Positions 23,510 through 35,401 of a DNA stretch of 64,000 nt are shown here, in pieces. The first letter of the stretch is position 1. Every line of letters begins with the position of its first letter. The DNA comes from Setophaga petechia (lineage: Eukaryota > Chordata > Aves > Passeriformes > Parulidae), in contig JANCRA010000066.1 in assembly GCA_024362935.1 (NCBI GenBank), positions 1,417,501-1,481,500 of the forward strand. Reading direction: 5' to 3'. Both the position numbers and the translations under genes were made by a program. The notes under the pieces were generated by a model. It was not told where the DNA came from, ran no database searches, and worked only from the letters and a program-made list of their open reading frames with translations.

Positions 23510-24169
23510 TATTTTTTATATAGAAAAGGATATGAGGTGCAGAGGCAGAACATTGGCAGTTAGGTACTTTCCATGTAGGTACTTCCCATGCAGTTTATTA
23601 ATACAGAGCAGATTATTTTGGATAATATTTTATTATATTATAAAATATATATTATAAATACATATAAATATATATTTATAATATATAATAGATACATATA
23701 GATTATATTATATATTATAAATATATATATAAATATATATTTATAATATATAATATATATATTTTATATATATATATATTATATTAAAAAAATATTATTT
23801 TTTATATAGAAAAGGATATGAAGTGCAGAGGAAGAACATTGGCAGTTAGATACTTTCCATGTAGATACTTCCCATGCAGTTTATTAATATAGAGTAGATT
23901 ATTTTAGATAATATATATTATATTATAAAATATATAAAAATATATATTTATAATATATAATATATACATATAGATTATATTATATATTATAAATATATAT
24001 AAATATATATTTATAATATATAATATATATTTTTATATATATATTTATAATATATAATATATACATATAGATTATATTATATATTATAAATATAAATATA
24101 TATTATATATAATATTATATATTATAAATATATAAAAATATATAAATATATATAAAAATATATTTAGAA

Positions 24170-24226
<57 letters not shown>

Positions 24227-24312
24227 TTTTTTATGTAGAAAAGGATATGAGGTGTAGAGGCAGAACATTGGCAGTTAGGTGCTTTCCATGTAGATACTTT
24301 CCATGCAGTTAG
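22983..24312. repeat. Higher-order A+T array, 4 units of ~290-430 bp
   Basis: Each unit has a conserved mixed-sequence block containing AGAAAAGGATATGA, AGAACATTGGCAGTTAG and TACTTTCCATGTAG (blocks at 23203, 23521, 23807 and 24236). The blocks are joined by long stretches of only A and T, including pure TA tracts at about 23126-23186, 23455-23502 and 24178-24220. The TA-rich parts contain many TATATTATAAATATATA palindromes. The 84-codon frame at 23269-23523 translates the TA tract and is not a gene. Confidence 0.95.
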
Positions 24313-24545
24313 ATCCTTTTCTCTGAAATGCAGTTACAATCCATCACTAATACTGTCAATTTGTGTTATTTTGTGTAACAGCCAAACCTGTGTCTGGTGT
24401 CCACAAAGGACTAAAATTAAATAGATGCTGAAACAAACAAATAGATAAATAAGATAAAAACCTAACCCAAACAACAGCAAAAAGAAAATCCCGTTAATCA
24501 GAAAGGCCAAGAAGCGGCCGATGAGGCAGAGCTCAGCTGTGCTCA
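24313..24545. other. Short unique stretch between AT and GC arrays
   Basis: No gene. Base composition switches here from nearly all A+T to strongly G+C within about 300 bp. Confidence 0.5.
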
Positions 24546-25386
24546 GCCCTTGCTCCATTCCCAGCCCCTCTCCATGGCCGGGTGTGCTGATCTCTGTGCT
24601 CCCCTGGCCATTCCCCGGCCCCTCTCCATTGCCGGGTTTTGTTGATCTCTGTGCTCCCCTGGCCATTCCCAGCCCCTCTCCATGGCCGGGTTTGTTGATC
24701 TCTGTGCTCCCCTTGCCATTTCCCGGCCCCTGTCCATGGCCGGGTGTTTGTTGATCTCTGTGCTCCCCTGGCCATTCCCAGCCCCTCTCCATGGCCGGGT
24801 TTGTTGATCTCTGTGCTCCCCTTGCCATTTCCCGGCCCCTGTCCATGGCCGGGTGTTTGTTGATCTCTGTGCTCCCCTTGCCATTTCCCGGCCCCTCTCC
24901 ATGGCCGGGTTTGTTGATCTCTGTGCTCCCCTTGCCATTTCCCGGCCCCTGTCCATGGCCGGGTGTTTGTTGATCTCTGTGCTCCCCTGGCCATTCCCCG
25001 GCCCCTCTCCATGGCCGGGTGTTTGCTGATCTCTGTGCTCCCCTGGCCATTCCCAGCCCCTCTCCATGGCTGGGTTTTGTTGATCTTTGTGCTCCCCTGG
25101 CCATTTCCCGGCCCCTGTCCCTGGCCGGGTTTTGTTGATCTCTGTGCTCCCCTGGCCATTCCCAGCCCCTCTCCATGGCCGGGTTTTGTTGATCTCTGTG
25201 CTCCCCTGGCCATTCCCAGCCCCTCTCCATGGCCGGGTTTTGTTGATCTCTGTGCTCCCCTGGCCATTCCCCGGCCCCTCTCCATGGCCGGGTGTTTGCT
25301 GATCTCTGTGCTCCCCTGGCCATTCCCCGGCCCCTCTCCATTGCCGGGTTTTGTTGATCTTTGTGCTCCCCTGGCTGTTCTCAGCC
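24546..25386. repeat. GC-rich minisatellite, ~15 copies of 54-56 bp
   Basis: The unit contains CCCCTCTCCATGGCCGGG, TTGATCTCTGTGCTCCCC and TGGCCATTCCC. Unit length varies through TTTG, TTTTG and GTTTG variants and TTGCCATTTCC versus TGGCCATTCCC variants. Several frames are open on both strands (up to 335 codons on the minus strand at 24334-25341) only because the unit lacks stops. The predicted peptides rotate among frames as unit lengths change, which a selected protein would not tolerate. Confidence 0.95.
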
Positions 25387-26074
25387 CTGCCCTGTGTTTG
25401 CCATCCCTCTGCTGCTCAGAAAGGGATGGGAGCACAATTCAAGGAGGCTCTGACTTGACAGTTTCATCTGCTGGGGTTTTTATTCTTGCATCGGGAGTGT
25501 TTATATAACTGCTCAAAGGAGGCTTTTTCTATGTACCTGTTTACATGTTTTGCTTGTAAAATTCTGGAAGCCCTTGGAGAGTGCTTGTGAGCCCTTGATT
25601 GCTGAGGAGAAAAGCCCTGTTGGTGAATCATGGGGAAAACATCCCATAACGAACTGGTCTCTTAATGAGGGTCACCCCTGCCTTTGCAGTGCTGGAAGGA
25701 AAGGGATGGAGGAGAGAGATCCTGTGGTGTTACAAAACTGTTTGGGAGACACAATGGTGGGGGAACAGCTCAGCCACCAGCCTTTGTGTGCAAATTTCCC
25801 ACCAGAACCAAGCAACTTCTTTTATTTCTTTTTTTTTTCTTTTTTTTTTTTTAAGAATTTAATTAAGTGGGTTTGGAGTCCAGCACTGGCCTAACAAGCA
25901 CTTCTTCATGAATGAAAGGTTTGTCTCTGGCAGTGAGGCAAGGCTCTGAACAATGTCAACAGCAATTACTGCCAGCCCTGGCCACTCGAGCAGCCCCTGA
26001 GAACAGGAGGGGCTGAGCAGGCACTGCAGTGCTGCCAGGAGAGGCCTGGGGGTACTCTTGGCCCACCTTGCAGC
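25387..26074. other. Unique sequence with a T-rich tract
   Basis: Polypyrimidine (mostly T with C) tract at about 25817-25856. The rest is unique and no gene is seen. Confidence 0.5.
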
Positions 26075-26089
26075 GAGATTTTAACCAAA
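26075..26089. repeat. 15-bp direct repeat, left copy
   Basis: GAGATTTTAACCAAA, repeated exactly at 26441-26455. It could be a target-site duplication. Confidence 0.7.
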
Positions 26090-26440
26090 ATTATTCTAAT
26101 TTGCTAATTATTAATCATTCCAAATATTATAAATATATAATATTCCATAATTATTCCAAATTATTCTAATGATACCTGGAGCTTGGCAATGGGAATGGCT
26201 ACGTTGCTGGGCAGAAAGATAAAGGAAATTCCTTCCAAGTAGGTTGCTTGAATATTGAGGCCATGCACACACACTAAAGAGGATTCTAATATATATTTAT
26301 TCTCTCAACCCACCCCACACTGATGAGGAAACAGAAAGAGAAGGGGAGAAGATCAACAGAACCAACAATCCTGTCTGTAACACATGAGCCATTGCTCTGA
26401 AATGGTGCAGGAGATAATTTAAAGATGTTTGAGGTACCCA
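26090..26440 (-). mobile_element. Possible retroposed segment between 15-bp direct repeats
   Basis: 351 bp framed by identical 15-bp direct repeats. Its left edge is A+T-rich (about 26090-26170), as a degraded tail of a minus-strand retrocopy would be. No source gene or family is recognised. An ancient small deletion or duplication could also leave such repeats. Confidence 0.3.
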
Positions 26441-26455
26441 GAGATTTTAACCAAA
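26441..26455. repeat. 15-bp direct repeat, right copy
   Basis: Exact copy of 26075-26089. Confidence 0.7.
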
Positions 26456-27881
26456 GCTAAGCCTGTCTGGGGAAGGATCTGTCTGGAGATGCTCCTGCAG
26501 CCAGGGAGTTTTCCAGCAGCTGTGACAACACCCATTGGTGTGGGGGAGCTTGTAGGAACCTGTATGACATGAAAAGCTGATCTTTGCATGGGTGCAATCA
26601 GTTATCCCAGAAGGGATGAAGATAATTCTCTTAAATTTAAAAGGAAGCACCCCTGAAAGTTATAGCAATTCTTTCCATGAATCCTTAATCTTTCCTTATT
26701 TGTAGGCCCATTCAAATGGAAATTAATGGGGACCTAATATATTTTTCTCTATATTTTATATATATAATATATTTTTATATATTTATATATATATTATATA
26801 ATACGTATTTTTCTCTATATTTTTCCTTTAGGGACACATTTCTTGTCACAGAAAGAAAACTGATCTCTCTAGCACTGAGGTGAATTTTTCACTTGATAAA
26901 TAGTTAAAATCAAACATCAGATTTCTATGTTAGGGGTAAGCATGCAGCAGCAGCAGCAATCCTGCAGCTCCTGTGCAGCCTGCTGCTGTGAGAACACCTG
27001 TGCTGCAGGTTGGGCAGACCATGTCCTGAGTGAAAGTTGATTTTCTGCAGGAAAAGAATGTGTTCTGTGGCATCATCAGCAGGAAATTGTGGTAAGAATT
27101 GAAGCTGGTGACAGCACAGTCAGTGCTCAGGAGCCAACACAAGTTCCAGCTGCATGCACAGTTCACAGTGTACAAAATCTGTGATTTTTATTTAAACCAC
27201 ACCAAGTTTGCTTATGTATCCATATCACCAGGTTCCCTGCTCACATTCAGCCCTGTTTCATTCTGTAAATGCCCTGAGAGTTCTTGCCAGGATAAAGAAC
27301 AATTCTGTGATGCAGCTCTGCACTGTCACTCCACTCTCAGAGAAGGCAGATGCTGCCTGAAATTGCTTCTTTTTACTCAAATTTATGAATGCAGCTTCTG
27401 ACTGGGGTTGATTCCTGTCAGTTTAAGGCTCTGGCAGTACCATTTAAAAGCCGACAAGTTGTACAATGAACTGCTGATCATCAGCTTGATGTTGGCATTG
27501 AGGAGTTTCTTCAGGGGTGTTTTCACAAGCTGATCAATGTGAGAAATGCAGCTCTCTAAATTAATGTGGTGCTTTATCTGTATAAGGCTTTGAAATTTCT
27601 CCAGTTAATAAAACCTTCAGAGTGTCAGTCAGGGGGTTTTCAAGCATTTTATTGGTTTATTTTAGTTCAGTTTTTGTAGCAGAGTTTTGTCAAAATAATT
27701 CTCTTGGTTAGATTCTCATCTATTAAGGCAAAAGTTCAGGTTTTTATTTAAAAATAAGAGAAAACGTAGCAGAGATTACCAGTGTGTTCCCAGAGGAGCA
27801 GCAGATCTATTTGTTGATACATGTTTTGGAATTATGAAAATATTTATTCAGGTTTCCAGGTATATTTTTTCCTCTCAAGTC
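26456..27881. other. Unique sequence, no gene seen
   Basis: Contains a TATATAATATATTTTTATAT stretch near 26755-26805 and a short GCAGCAGCAGCA run near 26943-26956. Frames of up to 100 codons are unconvincing. Confidence 0.5.
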
Positions 27882-27948
27882 TTCACTTAGGGATGAATAT
27901 ATTTCACTTGGGGATGAATATATTTTACTTGGGGATGAATATATTTTG
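27882..27948. repeat. 21-bp tandem repeat, ~3 copies
   Basis: Units built on TTCACTTGGGGATGAATATA start at 27882, 27903 and 27924, with one or two changes each. Confidence 0.9.
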
Positions 27949-30609
27949 AGAAGCCTGGCTGCAGCCCAATTACTACTCTCAGAAAAGCATCACTGAGTCC
28001 AGTCCTGTTTCTTTTTTACAAAGTACTCTGCAGTATGTCCTCAGGATCATGCCAAATATTTCTGAAGCTTGTCTTTTCTATTAAGTAGAGAGTTAAGTCT
28101 GCACAAAGGTAATTTTTGACACATTAGGTCAATACTCATGGCAGGCAGACACCTGTCCATGTCTGACAGATCCTCTGATAATATCAGTGCAGTATTAATA
28201 CTTTGTACCTCCTTTCTTGCACTAATACCTTACTTAATCAAAATATTGGCAAGTTTTTACACCTATTAGCAGCTCTTTCTTTTCCATGTGCTGAACTCAG
28301 CTGCTCACCAGTGTTATGGCTTAGAGGTAAGAAATTTAATTTTCACAGTTATGAAACACTGCCCACTTTGTCACAAATTGCAGATGGTTTGGGAGACTTT
28401 ATTGTACAAAAACGATGTTTTTTTCTGTTTGTTTTCCTGTGTTCTGTTATTATTTATGCTGTGCACAGGGTGCCTTCAGCTGCTCTCTGTGGGGTCTGGG
28501 GGCTGAAGTCTCCTCATTCCCCTGGTCACCCTCAGGGGATTTAAATGGCAGAGGAATGTGAGATAACAATTGGCTTCTGTTCCTCCTCAAAATGCCTAAT
28601 CTCATCATGGAAAGGAAATTCTAGAAGGGAAAAAAAAACTTTTTTCCTTGTTTTGAATAGGTAGATGAGAAGCAAGTTTTCGGTACTGGAAAAGTTTAGG
28701 TGCAAGGACTGAAAAGAGAAAACACAAAACTGAGAAAACCTCTGGAGGCAGAATCATAAATTAGAGTAATTTAGTCAGTGGGTTCATAGAATAAGGAAAG
28801 AACTGATGTAATCTTTAATGAAGTTTGGCTACAAGACTTTTTCATATAAACAGAAAAAGATTGGCAGCATTTTGCTCAGTTGAGAGAGCCCAGGATTGTT
28901 GTCTGTCTACCTTCTTGCATTGTAGAAGGACTTTTGTCTTGAACATTAACACAGTATTTCTGTGGCAAATTTATAATAATTTATAAATTATTGGCAAAAT
29001 AAAATAAGGGTGAAATTTTGACTTAGAGTCACAGGCCAATGCAGTGACTGTGGCCTGAACAAAACATGGGTCTTTGCAAATCCATCAAAAAGGGTTTTTT
29101 TCTTGAGATCATGGGAAGGATATGCTGAAAAGCTCAGAAATCATCAGTCCAAGTTATTGGTTTCATTGCCTGCCAGTGGCCATAATTAGAGTGAACAGCT
29201 GAGAGCAAATCATTTGACAAATTTCTTTTTAATCTCATGAAAAATCTATGAGTAGTTCACATGTTTTTGCATTTGTTTGTTGTTAATATTAATTTATTTG
29301 TTCTTGTGTCACTTTTTTGGCTGTATAAATCCCATGGCATGTTTTTGTTGTTATTTTTGGTTTTGGTGGTTTTTTTTTAATTTTTCTCTTTGGACATAGG
29401 AAAAAGTAGATATTTATAGAACTCTTTCTTAAATTGAATTGTTTCAGGACCTAAAGAATAAGTCTAAAGAAGGCTGTGCCTTTTCAAACAGCCTTACAAA
29501 GAAAAAAAAATTGACTTCTCTTTGGTACAGGCTTCAAATGACTGTACTTCCTTTAACAAGCCTTTATTCTAATAAATATACTCAGGAATGATCCAGTCTA
29601 AAATGTTGTTCTTCATCACAAGCACTTTTCCCTTTTGCTGTAATTGCTCCTTCTCATCATTAGAAGGACATAATAAGCATTACAGAATGCATCTGTGTTC
29701 ACAGAGTTGAATAGACTTTCTCTTTTATCAAACATGAAGAGCTTAATATATTTTCAGGAACCCTGACCTGGGCTAATCTTTGATTATTTTGGTTTTACAG
29801 TTGGTGCAGAACCAACAGAGGGCTGCTCTGAATGTCCTCCAGGTACTCCAAATTCTTTCTGACAGCACTTCCAGGTAGACAGGTCTGGTCTAGCATGTAA
29901 TTAATGCTGGTGATTCCACTCTGATCTTTTCACTCCTTTAATGTGCAGCTCTGACTGAGAAGGAGATAATAGACAATCATGTAAGGAAATCCTTGATTAT
30001 GGCTTGATTGAGCTTGTGTGAGCTCCACAGAGCTGGTGTTGTCATGGTTTCCAAGCCATTTAACATATGACATTTTTACATAGACAAGATGTTAGATAGC
30101 CATCCAAAAAATTGTAATTTGGATTATGTCTAATCCCTCTTTGAATGTCAGATCAGATTTATTTTCATAGACAATCAGTGACCAGGTCTCCTATTAAAAG
30201 CTATAAAAACCAGGCTGTCTTCCACAAAACTTGCAAAACAGAGGACTTGTCTGGAAAGAAAAAAAATCTGTCATTCAACACAAGAAGCAGATTTGCAGTT
30301 TCTAGCAATGCATGTTGGTTAAAATTCCAAATCCTCTTGGTTTTTAGTCACCATACCTATAATGAAGTGCAATTAAAAAAAAAAAAGAATGATCCCATTG
30401 CACTGTGATCAGTAGTGTCCCAAAAATTCACAACCTCAGTATCTCAACCCAGGCTGAACTTTCAACAAAACATGGAATCAAAGTTTAATATAGATGGGAA
30501 GAGACAATTGAAGGTTGCTGTCCAATGCACTGCTCTGAAATGGTCCAAAGCAGACCAGGCTGCTGTCCTTGAATTTCCCTGTATGGAGCAGCTGAGGTGA
30601 TAATAAAAT
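27949..30609. other. Unique sequence, no gene seen
   Basis: G/T-rich low complexity at about 29338-29385 and an A run near 30374-30387. The frame at 28203-28544 (113 codons) has no recognisable motif. Confidence 0.5.
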
Positions 30610-31162
30610 TTTAAATTATTATTTATTGTTATTATAGAATATAATTATCATTATATATAATAAATATATATGTATCTATATAACATATAACATATCACAT
30701 ATAATATATATAATATATAATATATAACATATAACATATATATATTATATATATTATATATATAAATATATACTATATTATATATAACATATGATATATA
30801 TAATATATAATATATATTATATAATATATAACATATATTATATATAACATATGATATATATAATATATAATATATATTATATAATATATAACATATATTA
30901 TATATAACATATAATATATAATTATATAATATATAATTAATATTATATAATCTTATATATCTTATATAATATATAATCTTATATATCTTATATAATATAA
31001 TTATTATATGTTATATGTTATATATCTTATATAATATATAACATATAACATATAATACATAATATATAATATATATTATATAATATATAATCTATAATAT
31101 ATAATATATAATATATAATGTATAATGTATTATATATTATATAATATTATATATAATATTAT
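30610..31162. repeat. TA-rich array, ~550 bp
   Basis: Nearly all A and T with interspersed ACATATAACATATAATATA words. 30781-30840 and 30841-30900 are identical 60-bp units, and 30901 starts a third. TATATCTTATATAATATA units follow at about 30950-31030. Confidence 0.95.
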
Positions 31163-32602
31163 CTCTTGCATGCTGGGTTATCCTAATTCTTTGCCCTCTG
31201 TGAAATAATTTTCTGCTATGCAAGTGAGTGTTGTTTCCCCAATTGTTTGTAATTTTACCAAGATTTAAGTAGCACCTTGCTCTTGCTATTTTCTTTTTTC
31301 TTTGGAAAAACACAGAAGTCTCTTTCTCTGAATTTTAGGAACTTTAACCCAAAATATTGGGGCATTTTAAATATTCAGATTTTGTGTGTTGATAAGCACA
31401 GGTATCAGGGAAGTTCTGGAAACAGTTTTTTTCCCACCAGTGATTTTTTCAGAGCCAGCAAAGGGAGCACAATAAAAAATCATTGTACACATATGTCTAC
31501 TTGTCTGGAGTGTAAGTATTTAAAGGATTTCTTCAGGTATGTCAGTGGTGCAAGACCATTTTATTGGTAAGTGAAGTGTGTGGTGAGTGAGGGAGCATAA
31601 ACCCAGGAAGCAGAAATACAGGGACAAGGCTAGCTTTCAAAACAACAGATAATGTTCCTTATTTTCTGTATCTGCCATTGAGAATACAGGAATAAATTAC
31701 AATATTTAATATTAAATAGATAATCTAATGCAGCTGCTCAAGTAATTTAGTAGCCTGTAGAATCCTTGTTAAAGCATGACAGAAATGTAGTTTTTACTGA
31801 CTCAAAAAGTCTTACTAATTTAATCATTTGATCATTAATGCTGATTGAATAAATAGTTCAAGTAAAATCAGTGAGATAATTTGTACATCCTTTGTTAGGA
31901 GGAGGTCTCTTGGTTATCCATGCACATGGATCATAGTGAACACCTTGAGTCTGACTGTGCTTAATAACAGTAATAATTGTATATAATAATAAAATAGATA
32001 TATAATATTTATGATTGTAGCCATATTCTACTGGATCTGTTCCTTTGGTTTCAAAGTTGTTCTCAAGGCAGCAGTCATTTCCCAACTTTTTATTTTGCAT
32101 TTGAGTGATTCATTCACTGGGTACTACTGTAATATATAGGGAGAGGAATGAGAAAATAATTCATAAAGCAATGGGACTGGTCCTCATCCATTTCAGTGTT
32201 TTAATCCCTTATCCTATAAGCTTATTTTCTTTTATTTTCTGTGTCCTAGTGCAGTCCCCAACAATGATGTTATTGACATGGCTGATGGGACTGCAAAGTT
32301 TTCACATATTTTGTGCCATTCAGCAGTGGAGCACACACATTTCTGACTGACAAGCACTCTCAGTCCTGCAGAGAATCAACAAAACAGTTTGCAAGTGGTT
32401 ACAGCTCCTCCTGCTCTTCAGATTTTGTGGAATTGGATATATCCATCGGAGGCAGCACCCCAAAGTATCAGTTTGGGGTGAGTAGTGGGAGAAGATCTGG
32501 ACATGGTGGATACTCTGGTTATGAGTACATTTGGACTTGGTTTGGTTATTTAGGTTTCTCCAGTAAAGTCAGTGTTGTGGAACTGGAAAGGCAGCCCATT
32601 GG
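31163..32602. other. Unique sequence, no gene seen
   Basis: Frames at 31277-31570 (97 codons) and 32313-32642 (109 codons) have no recognised domain. The second runs into the LTR at 32603. Confidence 0.5.
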
Positions 32603-33101
32603 TGTGGTATTTGTGGGGTCCCCAGGATGGAGGAGGAATTGATGAATCTCACTCCATGTTCTTAGAATTCTATTCTATTCTATTCTATTCTATTCTATTC
32701 TATTCTATTCTATTCTATTCTATTCTATTCTATTCTATTCTATTCCATTCCACTCCATTCCATTCCATTCCATTCCACTCTACTCTACTCTATACTAAAA
32801 CTATACTAAAGAATAGAGAAAGGATACAGACAGAAGGTTACAAAGAATGAGAATGAAAACTCCTGACCCTTCCAGAGTCCTGACACGGCTGATGGTGATT
32901 GGTCATTAAGTCAAAACAATTCACATGAAACCAATCAAACAAGCACCTGTTGGATAAACAATCTCCAGACCACATTCCAAAGCAGCAAAACAGGGAGAAG
33001 CAATCAGATAATTATTGTTTTCATTCTTCTCTGAGGCTTCTCAGCTTCCCAGGAGAAGAAATCCTAGTGGAGGGATTTTTCCAGAAAACATGACAGCGAC
33101 A
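32603..33101 (-). mobile_element. Solo ERVK-type LTR, 499 bp, second copy
   Basis: On the minus strand it starts TGTCGCTGTCATGTTTTCTG and ends with a CCCACAAATACC-type 3' end. It matches the element at 2409-2889 along its length. Flanks are CATTGG (32597-32602) and CATTAC (33102-33107), a 4-of-6 match that fits a decayed 6-bp TSD. A TTCTA pentamer array fills the position where the first copy has A+T sequence. No internal retroviral sequence is present. Confidence 0.8.
32668..32798. repeat. TTCTA/TTCCA pentanucleotide microsatellite
   Basis: About 15 perfect TATTC units grade into CATTC, CACTC and CTACTC variants toward the right. The pure core with degenerate edge is typical of ongoing slippage. 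Confidence 0.95.
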
Positions 33102-33107
33102 CATTAC

Positions 33108-34008
33108 ATTTTTCTCTTTTCATCTAAATCCAAGATTTACTTAACTGAAGATTTGCTGCTATAATGGCTTGTGTTGCCCAAATCACATTGGTGGGGTGGC
33201 TCAGTTTGAAATTCAGCATCTCTGCTCCTTGCAGAGCAGCCCCGGTGCCATTCCCTGAGCTCACTGCGAAGCCTTCAGTGGTGATTAATGGTCAATGTGT
33301 GATTGCTTTAATCCAGCATGTCACTTATGTGCCTCTGTAGCACCTTCTTTCTACTGTCAAGCTTGTTGGGATCTGTGTGCCTGGGATGCAGCCTGAGGCA
33401 TTTGGCTTTTTAGCTGTGAAGACAGGATTTGCAAATTAAATGGAAGAATGCTAATTGCCTAATGTCCTTGTTTGTTCCTTTTTAAAGTTTGTAGAGCAGA
33501 CAGTTAATCAATTATTTGAAATGATGATTCCTGCAATGCTCACATATGAACACCAGCAGGCTAAAAAGTCAGTGGGCAATCTTGTAATAAGATATTGAAG
33601 TGGGCAATTATTTCATTTCATACATAGTCTTGGCAACCAGAACACACTGGCAGTCTGTGTGCTGCTGGTTATTCCAATTTACTCAAGAGTCATCAGTAAT
33701 GTATTTGTGCTTTTGTCTAACTGTAAGAATTACATTTTATTCTGGGGCACACTTGAAATTCTGGTGTATACTTGAAATTGCTGGGAATTATCTCAGGAGT
33801 TCTCTAATTTTTCTAACGTGCATGCTACTCAAGAATGACACAGGTTCTGGTAAAAGTAGTCAGAATACTCCAAAGAAATTAGTCCTGTGAGAACTTCTGA
33901 AAATGATCCAGTTCTTCTGGGTTAAAGCAGAGCTGGTGATGGAAATTTTCAGTCACTGTCTCCACAAAGAAACAGTGAAGAAAATGTTATAGTCTAGAGA
34001 GATCCAGT
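33108..34008. other. Unique sequence, no gene seen
   Basis: Nothing recognised. The 96-codon frame at 33600-33890 has no recognisable character. Confidence 0.5.
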
Positions 34009-35401
34009 GGCTGGGAAAAAATTACAGAAGAGTGTACTGAGATTTTCCTTCCCCAGCTGCTCATGGTGGGGTTTTTCCACTTCTTCCAACTCAGGAGCTG
34101 TAGGACCCACCATGTACCCATGCAAGGTTAGTGAATGCCACATCCTTCCATCTCCAGTGTGATTATGGACTGAAAATTGTTATGTGAGGGCATTAGAGAC
34201 TCTAAAAAAGAATGCAATATTGTGTACTCCTTGTACACTCACCCAGTCCACCCATTTTGTACAAATCTGTCTTGAACAAAGACACCAATTTCACATCACT
34301 GGTCCCTTGCTGAAAGAATTACCAAGAAAGAAAGCAACACCATGAGTGTCCCAGTGAAATGAATATTCCCTTATCAGGAATCCTGCTAAGAAAACCATCA
34401 GTGATTACACAGGAGCTGGGTGCAGCAGGGATTGAGGGGGACAGAGTGGCAGATGTGGGCTGCCCTGAGTCCATGGCTGGAAAAAATTACAAGATCAGAA
34501 GAGTGTCTTGAGGCCTTTCTTTCCCCAGCTGCTCATGGAGGGGTTTTTTCCACTTCTTCCAACTCAGGAGCTGTAGGACCCACCATGTACCCATGCAAGG
34601 TTAGTGAATACCACATCCTTCCATCTCCAGTGTGATTATGGACTGAAAATTGTTATGTGAGACATTAGAGACACTGGGAAAAAAATGCAATATTGTGTAC
34701 ACCCATCCAGTCCACTCATTTTGTACAAATCTGTCTTGAACAAAGACACCAAATTCCTATTTCTTGTCCCTTGCTGAAAGAATTACCAAGAAAGAAAGCT
34801 ACACCATGAGTGTCCCAGTGAAATGAATATTCCCTTATCAGGAATCCTGCTAAGAAAACCATCAGTGATTACACAGGAGCTGGGTGCAGCAGGGATTGAG
34901 GGGGACAGATGTGGGCTGCTCTGAGTCCATGGCTGGAAAAAATTACAAGATCAGAAGAGTGTCTTGAGGCCTTTCTCTCCCCAGCTGCTCATGGAGGGGT
35001 TTTTTCCACTTCTTCCAACTCAGGAGCTGTAGGACCCACCATGTACCCATGCAAGGTTAGTGAATACTGTGTCCTTCCATCTCCAGTGTGATTATGGACT
35101 GAAAATTGTTATGTGAGACATTAGAGACACTAGGAAAAAAATGCAATGTTGTGTAGTTCTTGAAAACCCACCCAGTCCACTCATTTTGTACAAACCTGTC
35201 TTGAACAAAGACACCAAATTCCCATTTCTTGTCCCTTGCTGAAAGAATTACCAAGAAAGAAAGCTACACCATGAGTGTCCCAGTGAAATGCATATTCCCT
35301 TATCAGGAGTCCTGCTAAGAAAACCATCAGTGATTACACAGGAGCTGGGTGCAGCAGGGATTGAGGGGGACAGAGTGGCAGATGTGGGCTGCCCTGAGTC
35401 C
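34009..35401. repeat. ~461-bp tandem triplication
   Basis: Units start at 34009, 34475 and 34931 with GGCTGGRAAAAAATTACA. Each contains CAGCTGCTCATGG, CATCCTTCCATCTCCAGTGT and CACAGGAGCTGGGTGCAGCA. Copies 2 and 3 are closest to each other: both have ACAAGATCAGAAGAGTGTCT and a six-T run where copy 1 has five. Copy 3 ends near CTGCCCTGAGTCC. Each unit holds an exon-like stretch (copy 2: 34529-34599) between TTTCTTTCCCCAG and GGTTAGT, but the T-run indel shifts its frame in copy 1. Confidence 0.95.

Noticed and set aside
23269..23523. 84-codon Ile/Tyr-rich ORF
   Set aside because: It is a translation of a TA dinucleotide tract.
24334..25508. Long ORFs (335, 300, 181 and 174 codons) over the GC-rich array as repeat-protein genes
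   Set aside because: They come from a stop-free 54-56-bp unit. Frames are open on both strands and the peptide rotates frame as unit length varies.
32313..32642. Gly/Ser-rich 109-codon ORF as a keratin-like or hnRNP-like fragment
   Set aside because: The composition is only loosely similar, no repeat motif is maintained, and it overlaps the start of an LTR.
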